Source: an uncultured archaeon (lineage in GTDB: Archaea; Thermoproteota; Nitrososphaeria; Nitrososphaerales; CALBXV01). Taken from it: DNA of 9,103 nucleotides. The position numbers and the translations under genes are program-made. Every line of letters starts with the position of its first letter. Position 1 is the first letter of the stretch. Where the stretch lies: contig CALBXV010000058.1 of assembly GCA_937890045.1 (NCBI GenBank), forward strand, positions 1 to 9,103, in the 5' to 3' direction. This document shows, one piece after another, positions 1 to 6,193 of the stretch. The notes below the pieces were generated by a model. The model worked only from the letters and a program-made list of their open reading frames with translations. It ran no database searches and had not been told where the DNA came from.

Positions 1-402
1 ATGAAACAGCGAGAAAAACAAACTGATTGGTTAGCTGATTTGATAGAAGAACATATTAAAGGATTTGATATAATAAATGAAGAAATTTTCCATAAGAAAA
101 TTTTAATACTTGGTAAATCGTTTAAACCAGAAACTAACATTACAACAGGAAGTCCGTCTATTTTATTAAAAAATATTTTAGAAGAAAGAGGACATGAAGT
201 TGATATGTGGGATCCATATGTTGATGATAGTGAGAATGAGTCTCAACAAGAACCAATGATTTATTTTATTGGAACTAAACATCCTGATTTTACTTCTTAT
301 GAATATAATCAAGGTTCTATTATAATTGATCCTTGGAGATATATTCCTAAACAAGATAATTGTGAAGTAATTCATATTGGAATAGGAGATGGATATGAGT
401 GA
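1..402 (+). CDS. Nucleotide-sugar dehydrogenase, C-terminal domain (UDP-glucose/GDP-mannose dehydrogenase family); probably 5'-partial
   Basis: The 133 residues match only the C-terminal domain of UDP-glucose/GDP-mannose dehydrogenases, which oxidise an NDP-hexose to the uronic acid with two NAD. Visible hallmarks are a beta strand leading into LGKSFKPETN (residues 37-46), the counterpart of the family's G-x-x-FKpxT motif with the conserved Lys at 42, then GSP at 50-52, a Rossmann-type helix, WDPYV (70-74) and IIDPWRY (108-114). Residues 1-20 look like the helix that normally follows the central dimerisation domain. The N-terminal NAD domain and the catalytic Cys are absent. The ATG at base 1 is therefore most likely an internal Met, with the gene starting upstream of the window, although a stand-alone C-terminal domain protein cannot be excluded. 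The stop overlaps the next gene by 8 bases, so the two are probably translated together. The family call is fairly sure; sugar specificity is unknown. Confidence 0.75.
   Translation: MKQREKQTDWLADLIEEHIKGFDIINEEIFHKKILILGKSFKPETNITTGSPSILLKNILEERGHEVDMWDPYVDDSENESQQEPMIYFIGTKHPDFTSYEYNQGSIIIDPWRYIPKQDNCEVIHIGIGDGYE
384..388 (+). promoter_or_regulatory. Ribosome binding site that fixes the start of SGNH-like paralogue 1
   Basis: AGGAG ends 6 bases before the ATG at 395. The alternative ATG at 389 immediately abuts it, leaving no spacer, so the later start is chosen. Confidence 0.75.
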
Positions 403-1372
403 TTTTCTTTCATATAAAGAATGGATAGAAAAACGGGGATTTGAAGATAATGCTTGGGGGGCTACCGAATATATGCAACATAAAATTCGTGAAGAAATTG
501 ATTTCTTTGATTTTAAGAAGAAAAAAAGAAAGAAAATTTTGTTTACAAGTGGATGTAGTTTTTGTATTAATTGGCCTGAAATTTTAGCTAAAAAATTAAA
601 TCGTCAATTGATGAATATGGGACATGGTGCATCAGGAAATGAAGTTATTCACAATCATACTATTTTTGCAGTTAAAAAACTATTGGATAGTGGTATAAAT
701 CCTAAAGATATTTTACCTATTGTTAGTTGGGGAGAAGTTAATCGTAAGGATTTTGTTATAAATAAACAAGATACAGTAGAGTATGATTATATTGTAGACG
801 AAGAACCTTCAGGAACAAATCCTAGCAATTGTTTTTTTCAGGGAACAAGTTATGGGTATTTAGGAGTACCTCAAGGTAATTATTCTACTTGGATAAAGAG
901 TGGTGGACTGATGGGACATGGTGGTTATTGGAAAAACTACTATAAATATTATTATACTGAAGAACAACATTTTTTAAATACTTTACATATGATTTATTAT
1001 ACACAATTATTTTTTGAAAAGTATGGTATAGATTATAAGATGGTAGTTTGGCAAAATATATTCCATGACAGGAATAATTACTTTGATAATAATTCGATAG
1101 AATATTTTATTAGTGAGGGTGGTTCAAGAGGACTTACCTTTAAATCAAAAGATGTAGAATTATTATGTGATTATTATCCATCAACGAAACATATTTGGGA
1201 TATGATTGATTTTTCTAAGTTTATTTTTTATGAGGATGATGAGGTTAGTATGGGAGGTATTGCCGAACATAATATTCAAAATGATATTCTTTTACATGGA
1301 AACCATCCTATTTGGGAAGGAAATGTAAAGTATGTAGATGATGTATTATTACCAGTATTAGGAAATAAATAG
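395..1372 (+). CDS. SGNH/GDSL-hydrolase-like protein, paralogue 1 of 5 (long N-terminal extension)
   Basis: A 325-residue protein. The start at 395 is chosen because AGGAG (384-388) lies 6 bases upstream; the in-frame ATG at 389 would touch that site. A charged N-terminal extension of about 47 residues, unique among the five paralogues, precedes the core. The core begins with strand KKILFTSGCSF (GCSF at 53-56), the position of the GDS nucleophile block in SGNH hydrolases. It is followed by SGNE (80-83), SWGEVNR (111-117), a helix-strand unit running from 191 to QNIF (220-223), WDMID (268-272), a GG..E segment and NHP (303-305), which would be the C-terminal catalytic His block. No signal peptide or membrane segment is seen, so it probably acts in the cytoplasm. 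An esterase or acyltransferase role on glycans is inference only. It overlaps the dehydrogenase fragment by 8 bases and is followed 1 base later by paralogue 2. Confidence 0.8.
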   Translation: MSDFLSYKEWIEKRGFEDNAWGATEYMQHKIREEIDFFDFKKKKRKKILFTSGCSFCINWPEILAKKLNRQLMNMGHGASGNEVIHNHTIFAVKKLLDSGINPKDILPIVSWGEVNRKDFVINKQDTVEYDYIVDEEPSGTNPSNCFFQGTSYGYLGVPQGNYSTWIKSGGLMGHGGYWKNYYKYYYTEEQHFLNTLHMIYYTQLFFEKYGIDYKMVVWQNIFHDRNNYFDNNSIEYFISEGGSRGLTFKSKDVELLCDYYPSTKHIWDMIDFSKFIFYEDDEVSMGGIAEHNIQNDILLHGNHPIWEGNVKYVDDVLLPVLGNK

Positions 1373-1373
1373 T

Positions 1374-2123
1374 ATGAAACTTGTAGCAGTTGGATGTAGT
1401 TTTTTGGATATGTGTAAGAAAAAGACATTGGAAGATGGTACAATTCAAGGAACATATTCAGATTTTCCTAAAGGAACAGGAAATTGGGGATATCATTTAT
1501 CAAAATTATTAAAATTAGATTATTTAGATTATGGAAGATCAGGATATTCAAATGAATATATGTGGAGAAAGTCAATTGAAATTGTGTTATCAGAGAAAAA
1601 TATTGAGGATTTATTTTTTGTTGTAGGGTGGACAGATTCTTATCGTTTTGAATTTTATGCTGAACTAGAAGGTAAATTTCAGACATATTATGCATCACAT
1701 TTTTTGGAGCAAAGAAAAACGAAACATTTAGTAAAATTTTATTCTTTTTATCAATATTGGATACGAACTTTAAATTATCAGATAACTTTGAGGAATTTTT
1801 TTAAAGAATATAATATAAAATATGTATTTTTTGATGCACTAGCAGGTCCAGAAACAGCATCTATTGAATATATTGAATCGGCATTTAACAACAAAAAATT
1901 TGAAAAATTATATCTATTGGGTAAAGAAAATATTTATACTATTACTAGATTGATAAAAGAGAAAAATAAAAGTAATTTTATGGAAGAAGTACAACAACTT
2001 TTCTTAGAAAATGACAAAAAATATTTTGGAAAAGATGGATATAAAGGCCATCCGAGTCAGTTAGGGCATGAAAAATGGTCAGATGTAATTTTTAAATATA
2101 TAGAGGAAAATAAAATATTATGA
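1374..2123 (+). CDS. SGNH/GDSL-hydrolase-like protein, paralogue 2 of 5 (divergent, short)
   Basis: A 249-residue protein and the most divergent of the five. The start has AGGA (1360-1363) 10 bases upstream and lies 1 base after the preceding TAG. It opens directly with the first core strand, KLVAVGCSF (GCSF 7-10), then shows SNE (59-61), VVGWTDSYR (83-91), a helix-strand pair near 125-155 ending in FFDAL, and a C-terminal DGYKGHPS with Asp221 and His226. That last block resembles the Asp/His pair of classical SGNH hydrolases, so this member may keep a catalytic triad Ser9-Asp221-His226. It lacks the WDMIDW and GG..EW segments that the other four share, so it probably represents a separate subfamily rather than a recent copy. 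Its stop overlaps the next start in ATGA. A hydrolase fold is likely; the substrate is unknown. Confidence 0.78.
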   Translation: MKLVAVGCSFLDMCKKKTLEDGTIQGTYSDFPKGTGNWGYHLSKLLKLDYLDYGRSGYSNEYMWRKSIEIVLSEKNIEDLFFVVGWTDSYRFEFYAELEGKFQTYYASHFLEQRKTKHLVKFYSFYQYWIRTLNYQITLRNFFKEYNIKYVFFDALAGPETASIEYIESAFNNKKFEKLYLLGKENIYTITRLIKEKNKSNFMEEVQQLFLENDKKYFGKDGYKGHPSQLGHEKWSDVIFKYIEENKIL

Positions 2124-2896
2124 AACATATAGTAACAAGTGGGTGTAGTTATTCTGATGCTAATATGGGAGCTTGGCCCCGTTATATAAAAGATTATTTT
2201 CCAAATATGAGAGTATATAAACTTGGTGCGTGTGCAAGAGGAAATGATTATATTAGTAGAACAATAATATCATCAGTACAAAAATTATTAAATGATGGCG
2301 TAGAATCAAATGATATTTTTGTTTTATCTTGTTGGTCTGGAATGCAAAGACATGATATATTGATTAATAGTGAAAGTGTAAATATGCATTATAAATTAAA
2401 AAGTAATCGTAGAGATACTTATTACAGTGATGATGATCCAATGGGTGAATGGACTAATTTTAGTGATGAGTGGTGGAAAGTAATACCTGACGAACAAAGT
2501 TATATTATTTCAATGGAACATATTTTACGTACACAGTGGTTTTTAGAAAAACATGATATAGGTTATTGTTTTTTTACATTTGTAAATACATTGGCTTACC
2601 ATAATTATTCTGAATTTTGGAAAGATAATCATTATGATAAAGATAAAACAAAGATAATCTATGAGGTTTATCCTACTTTAAAGTATTTATGGGATATGAT
2701 AGATTGGGATAAGTGGTGGTTTTCGGATGAAAATTATGGTGGATTAGGAAATTGGATACAGGAAAATGTACCAGGTGGATATTCAGAGGATGAAAGAGAT
2801 GGTATACTTGGACATAATCATCCAATAAAAGAAGCACATAAAAAGTTTACAGAAAAGGTTGTGTGTTTGTTCATAGAAGAATGGAATGGAGTTTAA
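2120..2896 (+). CDS. SGNH/GDSL-hydrolase-like protein, paralogue 3 of 5
   Basis: A 258-residue protein that starts in the ATGA overlap with the previous stop, with GAGGA (2103-2107) 12 bases upstream. Core motifs in order are GCSY (8-11), WP at 19-20, ARGND (39-43; Asp where most paralogues have Glu), SCWSGMQR (70-77), a helix-strand unit around 130-160, WDMIDW followed by WW (191-200), a GG..NW segment and GHNHP (231-235) near the C-terminus. These are the same blocks, in the same order, as in paralogues 1, 4 and 5. Trp is frequent, and no signal peptide or transmembrane stretch is visible. The nucleophile block reads GCS rather than GDS, and an Asp exactly three residues before the His is missing (Asp227 is seven away), so catalysis is not assured. 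The stop is 1 base from the mini-gene at 2898. Confidence 0.8.
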   Translation: MKHIVTSGCSYSDANMGAWPRYIKDYFPNMRVYKLGACARGNDYISRTIISSVQKLLNDGVESNDIFVLSCWSGMQRHDILINSESVNMHYKLKSNRRDTYYSDDDPMGEWTNFSDEWWKVIPDEQSYIISMEHILRTQWFLEKHDIGYCFFTFVNTLAYHNYSEFWKDNHYDKDKTKIIYEVYPTLKYLWDMIDWDKWWFSDENYGGLGNWIQENVPGGYSEDERDGILGHNHPIKEAHKKFTEKVVCLFIEEWNGV

Positions 2897-2897
2897 T

Positions 2898-3002
2898 ATG
2901 ATTAAATTTTTTAGATATTTATGGTATAAAGTAAAATCGTGGCATATGTATAGAAAGAAAATAAAAAGAATAAGAAAAAGAGATCCATTTATATATAAGT
3001 AA
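2898..3002 (+). CDS. Small very basic 34-residue protein, unrecognised function
   Basis: A 34-codon ORF fills the only apparent gap in the SGNH-like array. It starts with ATG at 2898, 6 bases after a clear GGAG (2888-2891), and ends with TAA one base before the next start at 3004. It therefore fits the spacing rule of the cluster exactly, which argues that it is real. The peptide begins MIKFFRYLWYK, continues with a dense Lys/Arg stretch (roughly residues 19-28) and ends RDPFIYK. There is an aromatic, hydrophobic N-terminal half and a cationic helix, but no recognisable domain. Short ORFs ending in a DPFIY-like sequence occur, to my recollection, in T4-like marine phages; that is memory, not a search result. 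It might bind nucleic acid, membrane or a partner protein. Its function is unknown. Confidence 0.65.
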   Translation: MIKFFRYLWYKVKSWHMYRKKIKRIRKRDPFIYK

Positions 3003-3003
3003 A

Positions 3004-3873
3004 ATGAATAAAGTAGTTAATACAATGGGTTGTAGTTTTAGTTGTAATTCTTATCCCCAAATATTGCAGGAAAAATATAATATTAATGTTGATAGTATGG
3101 CTAGACATTCGTGTGGGAATGAGCATATAATGAGATCAGTAATTTGGGCATCATATAGGCATTTTAAAAAATATAAGACTTATGAAAATTTATATTTTAT
3201 AGTTCAATGGTCAGGATTACATAGAGTAGAAAAACTTGTTACAAAAAAAGAAACTATTGAATATGATGATTATGTAAAAAATGCAGAAGTAACTCCAATA
3301 GTTAATTGGGACGATTGGGATAATGGTATTAAAGAATCTGGATGGTTGTTTGGAACAGGCTGGTTTCATTTACCTATTTGGAAAAAATGGTTTAGATTTT
3401 TCGAAACAGACGAGTTTGCATTTATTAGAACTATGGAGTCTATTTTAACACTTCAACATTTTTTTAAGAATAATAAAATAACACATAAAATGATATTAAT
3501 GGAAAATATATTTAATGATTATTCAGTTGATTATTATAAGGGGGCAACTATATCTGAACCAGATGGGGTAGATTCTGGGGTAGTGTGGAATTATCTTAGT
3601 GAAAATAATTTATTAAGTAATAAAATATCAAAGAATACGCCATTATTAAAAGACATATATCCAAATTCAACTCATTTATGGGATATAATAGATTGGAATA
3701 ATTGGTGGTTATATGAAAATGATTATATTGAAAATGGCGGAATTTCTGAATGGTGTTTGTTTGAAGGAGAAAACCCGTGGTCAACTGAAGATGATGTTCA
3801 ACATCCAAGTATGAAAAATAGAGAATTATTTACTGAAAAAATTCTTTTAGGTGATATTGATAAATGGAAATAA
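3004..3873 (+). CDS. SGNH/GDSL-hydrolase-like protein, paralogue 4 of 5
   Basis: A 289-residue protein starting 1 base after the mini-gene stop, with no strong Shine-Dalgarno of its own, so translation probably depends on coupling. Motifs in order are MGCSF (8-12), CGNE (37-40), VQWSGLHR (67-74), a helix-strand unit ending in MENIF around 145-170, KNTPLLKDIYPNS leading to WDIIDW (226-231), WW, GGISEW, and a C-terminal DVQHPS (Asp264, His267). DxxH matches the spacing of the SGNH catalytic Asp/His block, so a triad Ser11-Asp264-His267 is plausible. It is closest to the next gene: their 3' halves share a 67-base stretch with a single mismatch. No secretion signal is seen. The gene overlaps paralogue 5 by 10 bases. 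The fold is fairly sure; the reaction (deacylation or acyl transfer) is inference. Confidence 0.82.
   Translation: MNKVVNTMGCSFSCNSYPQILQEKYNINVDSMARHSCGNEHIMRSVIWASYRHFKKYKTYENLYFIVQWSGLHRVEKLVTKKETIEYDDYVKNAEVTPIVNWDDWDNGIKESGWLFGTGWFHLPIWKKWFRFFETDEFAFIRTMESILTLQHFFKNNKITHKMILMENIFNDYSVDYYKGATISEPDGVDSGVVWNYLSENNLLSNKISKNTPLLKDIYPNSTHLWDIIDWNNWWLYENDYIENGGISEWCLFEGENPWSTEDDVQHPSMKNRELFTEKILLGDIDKWK
3644..3710 (+). repeat. 67-bp near-perfect direct repeat, left copy (in SGNH-like paralogue 4)
   Basis: Bases 3644-3710 match 4591-4657 with one mismatch (A at 3687, G at 4634), including an uninterrupted 43-base run. It encodes the LLKDIYPNS through WD(I/M)IDW and WW segment. Confidence 0.88.
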
Positions 3874-4820
3874 AAACTGTATTAAATAAACATATTGTAA
3901 CTGCTGGATGCAGTTTTACAAATTGTGGAAAATCATGGCCATATCATATTAATCAAAAAAAATATGGTTGGGTACATAATATAGGAAGTCCTGGAGCAGG
4001 ACAAGCTTTTATATCTCGTAGTGTTATTTATGAAGTTGAAGATATATTGAACAGAGGTACATTACCTGAAGATATTGAAGTGTTTGTGATGTGGTCAGGA
4101 ATAGATAGATATGAGGTTTTATCTACTCAAAAAGAAACACCAATGCATAAACTTTATATAGAAGGTAATGATATGAATTGGTTAGAAAATTTTATTTTTA
4201 TAGATAATGGTGGTAGAAGAATTCCATTTAAAGAATCGTGTTGGTTAAAAAGTTCTACTCGTGGTATGCAATGGGAAAATAAGCCTGTTGTAAGGTTGTT
4301 TGATATGTATTTTAAATTTTTCCATACAGAGGAAGAATCTTTTGTTAGAAGTCTTGAAAATATATTGAGATTACAATGGTATCTTGATAGTAAAAATATT
4401 GAATATAAGTTTATGAGTTGGCAAAACATTTTTAATAAATATAGTTTTACTGTACCTAAAGGATATCCATCAACAGGTGGAGTTGCTGAAGGACATAATA
4501 TTTGGTGTATGGGCTGGAGTCATAATGATTGGCATGATAATATAGTTTGGCCAAAAGAAATAGATTGTAAAATTTCTAAAAATACACCGCTATTAAAAGA
4601 CATATATCCAAATTCAACTCATTTATGGGATATGATAGATTGGAATAATTGGTGGTTTTATGAAGATGAACAAGTAGAGTATGGTGGACTGGCAGAGTGG
4701 GTAATTTTGGGAGAACGACACGCTTGGGGAAATGGAAAAGAAGATCCGGGCCATCCTTCTGAATATTCACAGAGCGAATTTACAAAAAAAGTTATAATAC
4801 CAATTTTGGGTGAACGATGA
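3864..4820 (+). CDS. SGNH/GDSL-hydrolase-like protein, paralogue 5 of 5 (Gly-Gln in place of Gly-Asn)
   Basis: A 318-residue protein. The start at 3864 has AGGTGA (3849-3854) 9 bases upstream and lies inside the preceding gene. Motifs in order are TAGCSF (13-18), SWP (24-26), GAGQAF (44-49), FVMWSGIDR (74-82), a helix-strand unit ending SWQNIF around 150-190, KNTPLLKDIYPNS then WDMIDW (255-260), WWFYED, YGGLAEW, and DPGHPS with Asp294 and His297 in DxxH spacing. Where the paralogues have G-N-(E/D), this one reads G-Q-A, a change at a position usually important in the second SGNH block. The C-terminal Asp/His pair and the Ser17 nucleophile remain. Relative to paralogue 4 it carries extra residues between the QNIF and KNTP segments. 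Its stop forms TGATG with the start of the glycosyltransferase pair. A catalytic role is possible but unproven. Confidence 0.82.
   Translation: MEIKTVLNKHIVTAGCSFTNCGKSWPYHINQKKYGWVHNIGSPGAGQAFISRSVIYEVEDILNRGTLPEDIEVFVMWSGIDRYEVLSTQKETPMHKLYIEGNDMNWLENFIFIDNGGRRIPFKESCWLKSSTRGMQWENKPVVRLFDMYFKFFHTEEESFVRSLENILRLQWYLDSKNIEYKFMSWQNIFNKYSFTVPKGYPSTGGVAEGHNIWCMGWSHNDWHDNIVWPKEIDCKISKNTPLLKDIYPNSTHLWDMIDWNNWWFYEDEQVEYGGLAEWVILGERHAWGNGKEDPGHPSEYSQSEFTKKVIIPILGER
4591..4657 (+). repeat. 67-bp near-perfect direct repeat, right copy (in SGNH-like paralogue 5)
   Basis: This is the partner of 3644-3710 at offset 947. Synonymous positions are conserved too, unlike most of the rest of the two genes. 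Confidence 0.88.
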
Positions 4821-6193
4821 TGAAGATATTATGTTTACTACCTGAGATACGAAGTGAGGAGTATATGCCATTTACTATAAGTGATATACACGACACATCA
4901 AATTCAAATAGGGCTTGTATAGAAGAACATAAATATTATAACGAAAAAGGTTTAGAAAGTTATTTTTCTTTTCGAGTAGAGTATTTTGATGAGTTCGTAG
5001 ATAAAAATAGTGTAGAAATTTTACACGATTTCCCTAATGAAAATGAAAAGTATATTATTTTATGGAATTTATCAGATATAGTTAGTTTTAATCAAGAGAT
5101 TTTACAATATTGGGACGAATGGTATAATAAAAAAGATAAAGTTTTTTTAAGGATGATTGATGATTTAAGAAATAATAGATGTTCTATAATATTTCATTCT
5201 TTACATGATTCGGAATGTGATAATATGGATAGTGAGTCTCAGAGATTACGAGAATCAATAATAAATTGGTTTGAGACAAAAGATATTCCACTTAATAGAA
5301 TATCATATGTTGGAAATGGAGCATCAAGAAAAAAAGAATGGTGGAAAGATATAACATCTTTTAGAGTCCATTATCCGCCTTTAAATATGCATAGAATAGT
5401 AAAGGGATTAACACCTGATTATTATTTAGGTGGATTTGTAAATAGTTTATACCATCTTAGACAGAAACATTTTCTTACTTTTAATTCTGCTCCAAAGGCT
5501 GGAATAAGAAGTAAGTTGGTTAAATTTCTTGGTGATAATGATTATGTAAAAAAAGGTTATGTATCTTATAAACCTTATCATTCACATTCAACATCACTTG
5601 GTCTTAAAAAAAGGTATCTTGACAGTTCAGATGAAACTCATGGAGATCCGAGAGGAGATATTACCAGACATGATAATACCTTTATACAGAATTGCACTAA
5701 AGAATTAATTAGTAAATATAATAATAGAAGTTTATATGCACTAACGCTTTCATCACACTCTGGTTGGAGAAGTAATTCACCATTACATTTTAACTCATAT
5801 TTTAATATTGTTAGTACGAGTGGAGCAAATACTGGATTAGAAGAATCATATTCAGGAGTTGATCTGGATGAAAAGATTTGGAAACCGATTATTCATTTTC
5901 AACCCTTTATAATAGTAGGAAATTCAGGAATTCTTAAAAGAGTAAGAAAGTATGGATTTAAAACTTTTGAACCATTTATTGATGAAAGTTATGATGAAAA
6001 GGGACCTGACGATATGGATTTGGTATTAAAGGAAATTGATAAGTTATGTAGAATGAATAGAGTAGAAATAGATAAATGGTATTGGGAAATGAATGATATA
6101 TTATTATATAATTTTAACCATTTTTTTAAGTTTTGTAATAATCAAATGAAACTTGTAATGGATGAAGTAGAACGACATTGGAGTTTGACGTGA
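4820..6193 (+). CDS. Probable phage-type glycosyltransferase, copy 1 of a tandem pair
   Basis: A 457-residue protein. The ATG at 4820 is preferred over the in-frame ATG at 4817 because GGGTGA (4808-4813) then sits 6 bases upstream and the N-terminus MKILCLL aligns with that of copy 2. It starts with a strand and a (S/N)EY.PF segment. It then has an acidic alpha/beta region, NRISYVG near 159-165, RQKHFLTFN (214-222) followed by IRSKLVKFL, and a C-terminal IHFQPFIIVGNSG then GFKTFEPFIDESYD (379-392), followed by a helical tail. The pattern K-x-F-x-x-FN, then R, and later PFI..G....L....GFKTF...DESYD is one I associate with uncharacterised viral and bacterial exostosin- or GT10-like glycosyltransferases. 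Donor and acceptor are unknown. No membrane segment is seen. It overlaps copy 2 by 4 bases (GTGA). Copy 2 matches it along its full length, with short insertions and deletions. Confidence 0.75.
   Translation: MKILCLLPEIRSEEYMPFTISDIHDTSNSNRACIEEHKYYNEKGLESYFSFRVEYFDEFVDKNSVEILHDFPNENEKYIILWNLSDIVSFNQEILQYWDEWYNKKDKVFLRMIDDLRNNRCSIIFHSLHDSECDNMDSESQRLRESIINWFETKDIPLNRISYVGNGASRKKEWWKDITSFRVHYPPLNMHRIVKGLTPDYYLGGFVNSLYHLRQKHFLTFNSAPKAGIRSKLVKFLGDNDYVKKGYVSYKPYHSHSTSLGLKKRYLDSSDETHGDPRGDITRHDNTFIQNCTKELISKYNNRSLYALTLSSHSGWRSNSPLHFNSYFNIVSTSGANTGLEESYSGVDLDEKIWKPIIHFQPFIIVGNSGILKRVRKYGFKTFEPFIDESYDEKGPDDMDLVLKEIDKLCRMNRVEIDKWYWEMNDILLYNFNHFFKFCNNQMKLVMDEVERHWSLT
6127..6188 (+). repeat. 62-bp perfect direct repeat, left copy (3' end of glycosyltransferase copy 1)
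   Basis: Bases 6127-6188 are identical to 7488-7549 (offset 1361). The repeat encodes the last residues of each copy, including MKLVMDEVERHW, and the ribosome site for the following gene. It is longer and more exact than protein-level conservation requires. Confidence 0.9.
6180..6183 (+). promoter_or_regulatory. Ribosome binding site inside copy 1, for the GTG start of copy 2
   Basis: GGAG lies in the last codons of glycosyltransferase copy 1, 6 bases before GTG at 6190. The same site recurs at 7541-7544 inside the perfect 62-base repeat and there serves the gene at 7553. The coupling signal has therefore been copied with the gene. Confidence 0.75.

Noticed and set aside
178..375. Minus-strand ORF opposite the dehydrogenase domain (and similar ones at 1468-1698 and 4154-4429)
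   Set aside because: They are antisense to well-supported genes, with no domain and no independent spacing or start logic.
389..394. Earlier ATG for SGNH-like paralogue 1
   Set aside because: It directly abuts the AGGAG site, leaving no spacer; ATG at 395 has the normal 6 bases.
941..948. TATAAATA, identical to the T4-type late promoter core
   Set aside because: It lies in the middle of paralogue 1 within a Tyr-rich coding stretch (YKYYY), far from any gene start. In DNA this AT-rich a chance match is expected.
2897..3003. Intergenic gap that might hold a terminator or promoter
   Set aside because: It is filled by a 34-codon ORF with a good ribosome site. No stem-loop with a T-run is visible.
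3596..3808. Minus-strand ORF whose peptide resembles that of another minus-strand ORF at 4576-4770
   Set aside because: Both are antisense to the near-identical 67-bp block shared by paralogues 4 and 5. The resemblance is a shadow of the coding strand; neither has supporting signals.
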